Below are positions 24,283 through 35,725 of a stretch of DNA of 64,000 nt, one piece after another. The DNA is from Orientallactaga sibirica. Taxonomy: Eukaryota > Chordata > Mammalia > Rodentia > Dipodidae. The notes below the pieces were generated by a model, which had not been told where the DNA came from, ran no database searches, and saw only the letters and a list, made by a program, of their open reading frames with translations. Every line of letters starts with the position of its first letter. The stretch's first letter is position 1. The stretch is from the NCBI GenBank assembly GCA_036365145.1, contig JAEOAD010000240.1, forward strand, positions 620,001 through 684,000, given 5' to 3'. Made by a program: the position numbers and the translations under genes.

Positions 24283-24424
24283 GTTTTCCAGGTAGGGTTT
24301 CACTTTAACCCAGGCTGACATGGAATTCACTATATAGTCACAGGGTGGCCTCAAACTCATGGCAGTCCTTTTACTTGTGCCTCCCAAATGTTGGGATTAA
24401 AGGTGTATGCCACCACACCCAGCT
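24283..24424 (-). mobile_element. B1 SINE
   Basis: Reverse B1 ('aacccaggctgacatggaat', 'gttgggattaaaggtgtatg', 'ccaccacacccagc'). Confidence 0.85.
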
Positions 24425-24427
24425 CTT

Positions 24428-24577
24428 TTCTATTTTTTGAGACAGATTCTCACTATATATTCTTGGCTGGCCTGGAACTCACTATATAGACCAGGCTGTC
24501 TTCAAACTTGCAATGATTTTTTCCCCCTTTGCCTCCCAAGGGCTGGCATTACAGGTATGTGTCACCATATATGGTTT
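24428..24577 (-). mobile_element. B1-like SINE, older
   Basis: Directly follows the previous B1: 'ttgagacagattctcactat', 'ctggcctggaactcactata', 'gggctggcattacaggtatg'. More diverged. Confidence 0.75.
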
Positions 24578-24819
24578 TATTAATGATATTTAGAATTTTA
24601 ATTCTTTATGCTAACATATAGCATCCAAATAAATTTGGTATAAGACAAAAAGGTATATCATTTCTAATAGACAATAAGTAATAAGTGTTTTTATTTTCTC
24701 TGGCCATTCAACCAATTAATGATAGCATAATCTGGGAAAGTCCATGCAGTATTTTAACCACAAATATGGCTCTGCAAAGGATGAGAACAAAGGCTCAAAA
24801 ACAAAACCAAACCCTGGCC

Positions 24820-24990
24820 CCATCTCAGCAGTATGGTCATAGATAAGTTGCAAAATTTCAGGTTTTTCATCTGTAAAATGGTGATAATGATTCTCAAACA
24901 GCCATTGGAACAATATAATGAAGTAATCTACATAACATAGTGAGAAGCCATAAAGACACTACAATAAAAATAGCTAGGATAATAATTAAA
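24820..24990 (+). mobile_element. MIR SINE
   Basis: 'tttttcatctgtaaaatggt' with preceding 'ataagttgcaaaatttcagg' matches the core of the mammalian-wide MIR. Ancient and degraded. Confidence 0.7.
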
Positions 24991-25242
24991 AGCCTTTTCC
25001 AAGTGGATTTTGTTATGGATATTTAGCATTAACATAATTTCCTACCTGCCTTAGCCTCACAGATGAACTGTTAATTCCATACTATAAAGGGTCTATGGAA
25101 ACTTCCTATGGAGTCTTGGGTAAAGCTAAGCTGTTAGGCTCATCATGACAGCAACTGATATTTTTATAAAATATATGCAACACAATGGAAGAAAAGGAAT
25201 TCCATGAACAAAGAGTTAAGAATTTTAAAATACAATTCAAAT

Positions 25243-25390
25243 AGAGCCGAGTTTCCTGGTATATCCTGTAATATAGCACTTGAGAGATACAGACAGTAGG
25301 ATCAGGAGCTCAAAGCCAGCCTCAGAATCGTATTAACTTTAAGGCCAGACTGAGCTATTTGAAATCCATCTCAAAACAGAAAAAAAATGA
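25243..25390 (+). mobile_element. degenerate B1-like SINE
   Basis: 'gtaatatagcacttgagaga', 'aggagctcaaagccagcctc' and 'gaaatccatctcaaaacag', then an A-rich end. Confidence 0.6.
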
Positions 25391-25779
25391 ATAAGTAAAT
25401 AATAAAATACAATGTAATCAACTATAAAATCCATGACTCAACAGAATTTGGCCCCTCCCTCTTCCATCATCACTCTGTCTCTTGTGGCTTTCTTCTTCCC
25501 TTTCTGACTTCTCCTATCTATGTCCATAATTTTCCCTTGTCAGTCCCTCATATTCATGTATGCTGAACAATACATATTTTGCAGGAAAACACACAAATAA
25601 AAGATGTTCATTAAAGTAATTAGAATGGCTTCCTGGCTGGAGGAAGTAGAACAGGAGAGAAAGATGGAGACAAAAGGAACAAATTAATGAACAAAATAAA
25701 AGAAAAGCCCTACAGAGGGCAATGATAATAACATAGCATAAACAGAGCCTATAATTAGTTCGACTCTGCACTTGAAGTC

Positions 25780-26147
25780 TGTAGCAGACAGCATCAGTTC
25801 CCTGAGATGAACTTCCAGACCAGGCACAGTTATGGAGGAAGGGATTTATTGAAGCTTACAGATACAGGGAAAGTTCCATAATGGCAGAAGAAGCTGGCCT
25901 GCCTTCATAGGACCAAACACAGAGAGAGAATCCACAAGCCAAAAGCCACACACACAGCAAACCTCAGGAAATCCAGCTAGGCACACTTTGCATATCTTTA
26001 GATTAAAATCTCAAACCCACCACCACACCTTAGGGCTGGACAATAAGGTCCACCCAGTGACACTGCCTCCAGCTAGGTGGTTGCAGATGTAAAGTACAAA
26101 CTAACAAAACACTGAATATATTGGGGGCCAACTATTTAAACTACACA
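25780..26147 (-). repeat. MaLR-type solo LTR
   Basis: Same family as the LTRs at 4762 and 9296: 'ttccagaccaggcacagtta' and terminal 'aaactacaca'. It is 368 bp with a 5-bp duplication 'aagtc' (25775-25779 and 26148-26152). No internal region remains. It lies in sense with ROS1 in intron 42. Confidence 0.88.
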
Positions 26148-26414
26148 AAGTCCAACTGGTAAAAGATAGGGCAAAGGTGAACAGATCCAAGGAAAATATA
26201 GCCTAGCATATTAAGTCTCCTCCATAATATTTTACATTAAGTCCAGAGGACATAACATGATCTTTCTTTAAGTTTCTATTGAATGAAAAGTAATTTTTAG
26301 GGAAGAATACAATAAATGGCTATGGTGATGAAAGTACCAGTATTTTATTCTTCTAACCTAGCCTACAAAAGCTCTGAGAATACTGGGGAGAAAATTCTGA
26401 AGAACCAAACTTAC

Positions 26415-26578
26415 CTTCAAAGTCTTCATTTATGACTCCCATGGTGTTTGTTTCATCTGTTAACTTAGGAATACTATTTAAGGGGAAATTTCTGAATAAT
26501 TGAAGTTGGTCTTGAATTTTATGGAAAGTGGGCCTTTGGTCAGGTTCTTGAGCCCAGCATTGGGTCAATAAATTCCAT
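26415..26578 (-). CDS. ROS1: ROS1 exon 42, end of kinase domain
   Basis: 164-bp exon with acceptor tatccag|ATGG and donor GAAG|gtaagt. The first base completes a leucine codon from exon 41. It encodes 54 residues, the same number as the human exon, starting WNLLTQCWAQEPDQRPTF; the conserved CW...RPTF motif closes the kinase C-lobe. Compared with human ROS1 the methionine in WNLMTQ is leucine, and the tail reads FPLNSIPK instead of a tyrosine-containing stretch. The frame is open throughout. Confidence 0.95.
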
Positions 26579-28687
26579 CTGGATACGTGGATAAAGATGA
26601 GACAGTAAATGATGACTAGACATAATTACCAGTAACTCAAGTAGAAGTAAAAAACCGAGCTATTTCCAATATTCCATAATTAATACAGTAGTGTGGCTTT
26701 GTCCTTGTAGGTGAAACATATAGTAAATGGAAAAGAGTACAAAAAATTTATTATCTATAACTCATTTCATATTTCCCACCTAACAAAAGAAAATAACTTC
26801 ATTAAGAATCCTGCAATTTAGAGTCTAGTTTACATTTTAAATATTCTTTTACATAAATAATGTTTTAGGTAATAGTTATATTTTTCTGTATAATTCATTC
26901 TCTCTTATTTTTAGGCTATTTCCATCCTTCCACCCTTTTTTTCAGCATTGTATCAAGATATTTCCAGGAAAGAAAGAGGTTTATATGATCTGTAGCAGCA
27001 TCACAGAAAATAATTTAAAAAATTGTCACAGATTCCAGAGCTAATTGAAAGCACAGCAAAGTCAGTAGCTTTCAAGTGTTTCTTTCACACATTATTTTAA
27101 TTATAAAGTTTTTTTATTAGTTATGTAGATAGGTGTGACGAACACACCCAAAATTTTGAAAGGCACATTCTAGCTATTGGATGAATAATGGATAATAGGA
27201 GTCATTTGTAAATTACTAAGTAAAAAAAGACTAAGCAATGGTAATGGTGGTCTAGACTTACACAATGGCACTAGAACAAGATTATATTCACATACTAGGT
27301 AACAAAGACCAAGACATCACATCATATGTATTTTCCTTAAAATAGAAAGTGTCTACTTTACAAATATAATGCTATATCTAATAAATTATATGTAACACAC
27401 AAACTCTGCTATAATTTATTTCATTTCTAGACAAGTACCTGAGGTCAGAGTACTGAATATCAGGGTATTATGGGAAACCTTACATTTTCTGCCTCTGTTG
27501 ACTTCTAATTTTGAGGGGCTCTCCAATAATTCCAGTTGCCACTGGGATGTCCATCACAGCACCCTGAAGCATATTGCCCTTTGATCCTGTTTCTTCTTAG
27601 TAGTGATGTGGTTGTTGTGCAAACTAAAAGCTGTTGGGAACACTATTAGCTGGGCTTTCCCTTGGATACCTGAGCTGATGGACAGAATCATAGGAATGCT
27701 CAGAATCCTGCATTCCAGCAATAGCTGAGGACAGACAGGCATCTAGTGCTTGCCTGACCCCGAGTGAATCCAGGTGCTGAACATTTAAACAGTAAATAGA
27801 AGGTGCAACAGGGATCAGTGCAGACTTTCAACCTCTGAGTTGAGCCTGTGATCTCAAAGAAACACTTCAAATAAAACTTAGTTTCCATGTACTCTAAGGA
27901 GAGAAGTTAATCTTTATCATGACAACTTAAAGCCATGGCCAGACTGAACAGCATTGCTGAGAGCTCCACTTCCTAGGACAGCTCATTTTCCTGGTTGCCA
28001 CTGGGGCTTAACCCTTTCCAGGATTCTGAAGAGTTTGAAGGTAGAAAGAAGCATTGTTCACTTTTGTTAGTGATGTTCAGATAAACTTCAAGACTACCAA
28101 TGAAAAATATAATTAAGGAAAATATATTTTTATAGAATACAAGTCAATAATATATTCAACTGGTAAATTATTCAATAAAAAAAACTAGACAGAATATTAT
28201 ATTTACCCTTCCTAATCAGGAATACTTTTCTAACACTCCTTCATCCTCTTCCTAGTTGCCTTTTGGGATACCATTAAATGGAACAACATCTGACAGTTCT
28301 ATATTTTCTACTCCACAATTCAGTTACATTCATCCCATCATCCTTGACAAAATAATTATCACATCTGCCAAATTGTGATGAGGTATATTACCTACTCCTA
28401 TAGGGAGAAGGAAATATGCCAGATAAAATTCTAAAATTATAAGGAAAATTTTGTGCCTTTGAAATTCTGGGAGGAATTTCTGAGTGTTTGAGATATGTAT
28501 AGGAGATGCAAAATAGTGATTAGTATGCCAACTGTTTAGTTCAAACTTAGTTCATATTTAAGCATGCTATTTTTTTCTTAAGCCCTGCCAAGGATTTTCA
28601 AATTTCATATAATTTCTGATCTTTAAGTTATAGATTTTTCTTCCATCTCCCCTCAAAAGATTCATAAATCATCTTCAGGCAAATTCA
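26579..28687. other. ROS1 intron 41, unassigned part
   Basis: AT-rich intron. The segment 27420-28030 is less AT-rich and has no matching copy elsewhere in the window; it could be an old repeat, a decayed retrocopy or conserved intronic DNA. No function is claimed. Confidence 0.4.
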
Positions 28688-28904
28688 TTCATTTATTTAT
28701 TTAGGAGAGGTAGGGAGGAAGAGAAAGAGGAAGGAGAGAGAGAGTGAAAAAAATGGGCATACCAGGGTCTCAAGTCACTGCAAACAAACTCCAGATGCAT
28801 GCACCACCTTGTATATCTGGCTTATGTGGGTCCTGGGGAGTTGAACCTGGGTCTTCAGGCTTCACAGGCAAGCACCTTAACTGCTAAGCCAAGTGTCCAG
28901 CTCA
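28688..28904 (-). mobile_element. tRNA-headed SINE
   Basis: Minus-strand copy beginning with the reversed tail 'tttatttatttaggagaggt' and GA-rich stretch and ending in the head 'cttaactgctaagccaagtg'. Confidence 0.88.
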
Positions 28905-29007
28905 TAAATCATTTGTCAAAGCCACTGCTACCAAGCTTGGTCAAGTGTGTATACATTTTATTCCCCAGAAAATACCCAAAAGGCTATAAAATCTAAATTA
29001 AGAAATA

Positions 29008-29256
29008 TAATCTTTTTTTTTGGTGGGGGGGGAGAGACACAGAGAGAGACAGAGAGAGAGGGAGAGGAAGACAGAGATGGGCTCGCCAGCAGCCTCTCAG
29101 CTGCTGCAAATGAAATCCATATGTGTGTGCCCCCTTGTGGTCAAGTGTGGCATTGCGCCCCTTTGCATCTGGCTAAAAGTGGAACCTGGAGATTGGAACC
29201 AGCATTTTTAGGCTTAGGAGGCAGGCGCCTTACCGCTAAGCCATCTCTCCAGCCCA
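29008..29256 (-). mobile_element. tRNA-headed SINE, second subfamily
   Basis: Poly(T), GA repeat and then 'cagcctctcagctgctgcaa', 'cccccttgtggtcaagtgtg' and head 'cgccttaccgctaagccatc'. The body differs from the common type and matches 63256-63503. Confidence 0.88.
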
Positions 29257-29980
29257 AGAAATATAATCTTTTAGCTGGTAGATTTAACATTCACCAGTAG
29301 AAAATGAAACCAAGATGTCCAGCTCTTAATAATCGTTTGGCCCAATCCTGAATAGTCTCCTGAGTAACACAGCATACAACCATGGTGTGCATCTGCATAC
29401 TGCTAATTCCTTCTGTACTTGTCTATACCACACAGTTTGGCACATTATTATATGCTGGCTTGCCATTCAACTGCCGTGTGTCTCTCCATTCAAAGTACAT
29501 TCCAAGATGTGGAATCGCTGTGGCCCTGGTGCAAACTCTATAAACAACACAATCTTGGGCATAGCATGGTTTATATGTGTTGGTTATTTGTTTTAGAAAC
29601 CTCTTAGCTAAACCATCTCTTGGGAAAAGTTTCTAGACTTAGTATTTCTACTCTTGGATGACATTGTCCACAGGAAGTGAGTTTGTCCTCAACATAATTA
29701 TTATTTTTATTTTAGCATAATAATTAATTTTTTTCTTTTATAATTAAAGAAAAATCACTCTTATGGGGTATCATTGTCAGAATTTAATAGCATCCAGGAT
29801 CAATTTGATAAAGTTATCTGCAATCAATCATTTTATGTTACGTTTATAATTAAAAATCTTTAGAATTTTTAATAATATTACACCCCATCAATGAATATCA
29901 GCAATTTCAAAAGGTAATCCAAATTTTAATCAATATAGTCCTATTTAGTAGAATAGTTTAAGATTAAAAAATTAATATTA
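29257..29980. other. ROS1 intron 41, unassigned part
   Basis: 29290-29600 is fairly balanced in composition, 29690-29980 AT-rich. Two overlapping plus-strand open frames of about 60 to 70 codons have no recognisable motif. Confidence 0.4.
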
Positions 29981-29981
29981 T

Positions 29982-30208
29982 GGGCCTGGAGAGATGGCTT
30001 TAGGGGTTAAACACTTGCCTGTGAAGCCTAAGAACCCTGGTTCAAGGCTCGATTCCCCAGGACCCATGTAAGCCAGATGCACAAGGTGGCACATGCATCT
30101 GGAGTTCGTTTGCAGCGGCTGGAGGCCCTGGCACATTCATTCTCTGTCTATCTGCCTTTTTCTCTCTCTGTCTGTAGCTTTCAAATAAATAATTAAATTT
30201 TTAAAAAG
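29982..30208 (+). mobile_element. tRNA-headed SINE
   Basis: Common type with intact body 'catgcatctggagttcgttt' and 'ggctggaggccctgg', CT tail and 'caaataaataattaaa'. Confidence 0.9.
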
Positions 30209-30547
30209 ATTAATATTACAGATTAAATATTACCCAAATAAAATCTCCCAAAATAAAATTATATACAAGTTCATACACATACATACACAGAGCTTGTTTG
30301 TATATATAACAAATATATTCTACTCTCTAAAATTTTGTTTCTGAATGAAATAACATGTGCATATATAAATAAAAAGAGGTCATTCTCCATTTAGTATATT
30401 AAGTCCCACAATTGGTTTATATTTTATGTGGGATATAAAAATATGTAAATTCAACTTTTTCTTTTAACAAACTATACCAGGGTGTCCTTGGATTGCATAT
30501 GCATATGTTTTTGTTTTAGGATGTTTATGTTAACATAATTAACTTAC

Positions 30548-30682
30548 AGATGATGAGGACAATTTCTTGGTGGCTCCAATCTCCCTCCTGCTTGAACATA
30601 GTTTAAAACATCAAGGTTGGAATGTGCTGGGTAAGGTTGATGACCAAGAGTTAAAATCTCCCAAACTAGAATTCCAAAAGAC
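30548..30682 (-). CDS. ROS1: ROS1 exon 41, kinase C-lobe
   Basis: 135-bp exon with acceptor tatcctag|GTCTTTTGG and donor CATCT|gtaagt. It encodes 44 residues starting SFGILVWEILTLGHQPY, the helix F to G region of the kinase domain; human exon 41 has the same length. The end reads RNCPHH where human has RNCPDD. First base and last two bases are split codons compatible with exons 40 and 42. Confidence 0.95.
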
Positions 30683-31226
30683 CTAGGATATGAAAGGATT
30701 TCTTTAATTGTACTTATTGCAAACATCAGGTTTGCAGTTCCTTCTGCAGCATCATTAGTCCTGGGGCCATGGAGGCTGCTTTGTGCTTGGCACCATTAGC
30801 CACACAGCCTTATAAAAAGAAATTAAGAGACTTAAAAACAAGTTGGCATTAAGAAAAAGTAGACCAAGACACCATGAATGAGTCACATTTCAAAAGTAAT
30901 AAAAAGGTTAAGTGGCAGCTAAACACACTGACCAAGACCTAGACATACGGACAGACACATGTACACACTGAGAAACAGTCATGACAGAACACATGTAGAC
31001 ACACATGCATGTAATTATGCCTGCACACATAGGCACATAGGCTCTCGTCCTCTCCCTGGTTGCAACAGTACTTCAAGCCATTGCTACCAATGCCTTTTAG
31101 AGTAATAATATGCAGTCATACAACAAATATAAGATAGAGAACACATCATCATTTCTCCAAAGCTTAGGATGATGATAAAAATGAAGAGGGAAGTCGTGAA
31201 TAAAAACAAGCAACACTGAAGACTAA
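30683..31226. other. ROS1 intron 40, unassigned part
   Basis: Contains a CA-rich stretch (30950-31040); nothing else recognised. Confidence 0.45.
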
Positions 31227-31373
31227 TTTTTTTTTCAAGTTAGGGCCTCACTCTAGCTCAGTCTGACCTAGAATTCAGTATGTAGTCTCAGATGGTCTTG
31301 AACTCATGGTGATCCTCCTACCTCTGCCTTCTAAGTGCTGGGATTAAAGGCATGCACCACCACACCCATCTTG
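31227..31373 (-). mobile_element. B1 SINE
   Basis: Poly(T) then 'cagtctgacctagaattcag', 'gtgctgggattaaaggcatg' and 'caccaccacaccca'. Confidence 0.88.
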
Positions 31374-31559
31374 AAGACTGATTTTTATCTCCACCACAAT
31401 TTTATCTTTGGACAGTCCAGCTTAAAAAAAAAAAACACTAAACAAATCTTTATTATTTTCAACAGCCCTGATCAAAAGTTGGGAATCAACAAGCAAAACT
31501 GAGAAGTCCTTTTCAAATAATAGACACCCAAAAACTTTTCAAATGTCCTGTCTATTCTT

Positions 31560-32583
31560 GTTATGATCCATGATTTAAAGTCTAGCTATAATTTGGACAA
31601 GCCTTACACAATATTAGGCCTATAGCCATTCTATCATGAATGGTGGAGGGACTCATGAGACTCCATCCTTCCCTAAAAAGTTAATGGATGTTAATGGTTG
31701 TTAGAAGAAGAGGCACTTTCTTCAGTGGTGTAGCCACTGTTAAATTGCTCATCCCTTTCTAAATAACCTGACACCCATACTCATATAAGCAACTGTAATT
31801 GAACTCAGTGGGACACACCCACAAAGACAGCACCAGTGGAGATAAACAACAGTGGACACTGCAAGCCTTAAATTTGGCTGGCCAGTTCAAATGAGCCAAT
31901 GGGTACAATAGTGGCATGTCTGTTATGGGGGAAACCAACTGCTCTCTAATTTTATAGGAGACCCACTCCATGGGAGGGAATACATGTTTGATACTGAAAA
32001 CCTGAGAGGGGAAGTCATGAACCCTAGGGGTGTAAAGCCTGCTGGTATTTGGCTAAATGTATATACTATGCTCACCAAACTTCCTAGTAAGCACTTTTCA
32101 TAATGTTCATACCCATATATTAATGATACTCCCAATTTTGGTTAGAGAAGATTCTCTTTTCAGATGGAGGTGGCTTTTGGAGGACTCAGAAGGCAACATA
32201 GTGCTGAGAAGAAATGACAGAGGAGTGCTCAGCACTGATACATGTCTATCACACCTTCCAAGGCTCAGGGTTCATTGTGGAAGAGGTGGCCAAAAGAATG
32301 TAAGAGCCAAAGGAAGGGTAGGACTCCTTACAATGCACTCTTCTAGAAACAAAATGGCCTGGATATCTATGACATCATAGTACCTGACACTACCTACACA
32401 AGACCATCATAAAAGGAGGAAAAGATGAAGACATCAAAATAACAAAGAGACTAATTGAAAGGTGGAAGGGGTATGATGGAGAGTGGAGTTGCAAAGGGGA
32501 AAATTACCATGGTTTATTGTCTGTAATTATGGAAGTTGTCAATGAAAAAAAGAAATTTAAAAACATTTTAAAATAAAATTAAT
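31560..32583 (+). mobile_element. L1 3'UTR, 5'-truncated
   Basis: Matches the 3'UTR at 51865-52735 ('ctctaattttataggagacc', 'aagcctgctggtatttggct', 'catggtttattgtctgtaat') and ends in an A-rich tail at about 32545-32583. The next L1 starts immediately after. Confidence 0.85.
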
Positions 32584-32667
32584 GGGAGTTTTGGTCAAGA
32601 TGGCATCTGCCTAAACCACACCTCACCTCAAGAGGAAGGAAAAACTACAGTGCAAAAGGAATAATAT

Positions 32668-33372
32668 GAAAAATCAAACTCAAGTAAATCCAACAAGACT
32701 GCCCTGTCCCACAATGGATGTCTCTAATCAAAACATAGAAGAGACAATAGGATCAGAACTCCAAAATGAAGACACAAGCAATGCAACCTTGGCCAAGAAA
32801 ATAGCAGAACTTGCAGAAAATCAACAAAGGGCCAATAATTGTATGAATATTGTTCTTGCACGATTAGAACTAATAGAAAAGAACCAGGAAGGGCTCCAAA
32901 GGCAGTTAACTGATCTGAAGGAGAGCAAAAAAAGAGGACCTCAATAACCAGCTGGCTAAGCTCAATGAAGACATACATAAATGCAAGGATGAATTCCAGG
33001 AAGCATTAAAAAAATCAGAAAATGAAGTAAAAAGAGAACGTGACAGAAGGATGGAAACTATACACAAAAAAGCAGTTAGAAAATACAAACCAAATTGAAC
33101 AAGCCCAAAACTATACAGAAGGTCTCAAAAAAAGAGTCAGCCATGTGGATGATAGAAACTCAGAACTGGAAGACAAAACAGAAGAAACAGTTTGTGAGTC
33201 CAAAAGTTTCAATAAGTTCAAAATTTTTTTGTGAACATAACATGAGAGAACTGTGGAATACCCTTAAACGCCCCAACATTCAGATCATGGGGATACCAGA
33301 AGGGGAAGAAATTCAGACCAAAGGCATGAAAAACTTATTCAACAAAATTATCAAAGAAAACTTTCCAACTCT
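32668..33372 (+). pseudogene. L1 ORF1, 5' part
   Basis: Opens MKNQTQVNP and encodes a long Lys/Glu-rich coiled coil (32740-33235) followed by the start of the RNA-binding domain, '[12 protein letters not shown]', in a shifted frame. Breaks: a frameshift near 32940, another near 33230, then the junction with ORF2. Confidence 0.85.
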
Positions 33373-35725
33373 AGGACCTGATGGCTTCTCAGCTGAATTC
33401 TATCACATCTTCATGGAAGAACTGAAACCAATTTTTCTCAAACTGTGCTACACAATTGGAGAACAGGGAAAGCTCCTCAATTCCTTCTATGAAGCTGGTA
33501 TCACCCTAATTCCAAAACCAGACAGAGATGCCACAAGAAAAGAAAACTATAGACCTATTTCCCTGAAGAACATAGACACAAAGATCCTGAACAAAATCCT
33601 CGCAAACCAAATTCAACAACACATCAAAAGCATTATCCACCTTGATCAAGCAGGCTTCATCCCAGGAACAGAGGGGTGGTTCAGCATGTGGAAATCTGTC
33701 AATGTAATACACCACATATATAATCTTAAAAACACAAAAAGCCACATGATCATTGAGACAGATGCAGAAAAGCCTTTGACAAAATACAACATCACTTCAT
33801 GATCAAAACATTGGAGAGAATGGGCATGGATGGTTTAGATCTCAACATAATAAAGGCTATATATAAAACTCCTAAAGCCCAAATAATATGTAATGGAGAG
33901 AGACTGAAGGAATTCCTACTGAGATTAGGAACGTCCACTCTCACTTCTGCTCTTCAACATAGTCCTGAAAGTCCTAGCTCAAGCAATGAGAGAAGAGAAA
34001 GAAACAAAAAGGATACAAATTGGAAAGGAAGAAGTTAAGTTAGCCCTATTCACAGATGAAATGATTCTATATATAAGTGACCCAAGAACCTCCAACTCAA
34101 AACTCTTAAAGGTGAATAACTCCTTCAGCAAAGTAGCAGGATATGAGATCAATGTACAAAAATCAGTAGCCTTTCTATATGCAAAAGACAAATATACAGA
34201 GAAAGAAATAAGTAATGTACTTTAAATAACATTTACCAATGATGTGAAAAACCTTTATAATGAAAACATAAAAACACTCAAGAAAGATACTGAGGAGGAC
34301 TTGAGAAAATGGAAAGACCTCCCATGCGACTGGATAGGCAGAATTAACATTGTGAAAATGGCAATCTTACCAAAAGCAATATACAGATTGAATGCAATAC
34401 CAATAAAAATCCCAACACTTTTCTTCACAGAGATACCAAAAATGATCTCAAAATTCATATGGAATAGCAAAAGGCCTTGGATATCCAATCATATCCTCAG
34501 CAAAAGAAATACCTCTGGAGGCATCACCATACCTGATCTAAAGCTGTATTACAAAGCCATGGTAATAATAATGACATGGTAGTGACATAAAAACAGGATT
34601 ATAGACCAGTGGAACAATATCGAGGACCCAGACTTTGGGTCAAGTAACTACAGCTACTTGATATTTGACAAAGGCCCTAACAATGTGTACTGGGAAAAAG
34701 ATAGCATCTTCACCAAATGGTGCTGGACAAACTGGATAACCATATTAAAAAAAAAAAAAAACCTCAATATAACACCAGAAACTCTGCTACTACTGGAAGA
34801 AAAAATAGGAGGAACTTTCCATGACATAGGAGTGCAAAAGATTTCCTGAACAAAACCCCAGTAGCTCAGGAATTTAAATAATCACTCAACCATTGTGATC
34901 TCAGGAAGCTGAAAAGCTTTTTCACAGACAAACATACAATAAGCAGAGCCAATAGATTACCCACAGAATGGGAGAAAAATTTTCTAGGCTATACAAATGA
35001 CCTAATTTCTAGAATTTACAAAGAACTCATAAATGCAAACAATAGAAAGTCAAACAACCCACTCATTAAATGGGGCAGGGAACTGCACAGGGAGTTCTCA
35101 GAGGAAGAAATACAAATGACAAATACACACTTAAGAAAATGTTCAACATCCCTAATAATCAGGCAAATGAAAATTAAAACAACTATGAGATTCCACCCTA
35201 GCCCAGTAAGGATGGAAAACATTAAAAAATCTAATGATAACAAATGCTTGTGAGGTTGTGGAGAAATAGAAACCCTCATTCACTGTTGCTGGGAATGTAA
35301 GATGGTACAACCATTATGGAAAGCAAGATGGAGACTCCTAAAAAGTTTGCATATAATCAAGTTACCAACAGACCCAGTTATTCCCTTACTGGGCATTTAT
35401 CCTAAAAGTTCCATGCTTCAGTTCAGAGATTTGCTCAACCATGTTTACAGCTGCTCAATTCATGATAGCTAAGAGCTGGAATCAACCCAGATGTCCATTA
35501 TTAGAAAAACAGATAACCAAGATGTGGGATATTTACATGATAGAATTCTACAGAGCAGTGAGGAAAAATGACACAATGAAATTTGAAGAACAATGCTCAT
35601 TCTCAGCAAACTCACCCAATTACAGAAAGATAATTGTCGCATGGTCTTACTCACCTGTAGCTCCTAACCTGAACCTGCCTGAGATACTGATATACCTAAC
35701 AAGCATCTCGGGGACAGGAAAATAG
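33373..35725 (+). pseudogene. L1 ORF2, reverse transcriptase and C-terminal part
   Basis: Starts within the RT domain at [10 protein letters not shown] and continues with 'NYRPISL' and '[10 protein letters not shown]', then 'IETDAEKPL', then '[12 protein letters not shown]' (the YADD-box region reads FTDE), and the C-terminal part to 35725. At least five frameshifts or stops split it. The endonuclease domain is absent. Confidence 0.85.
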
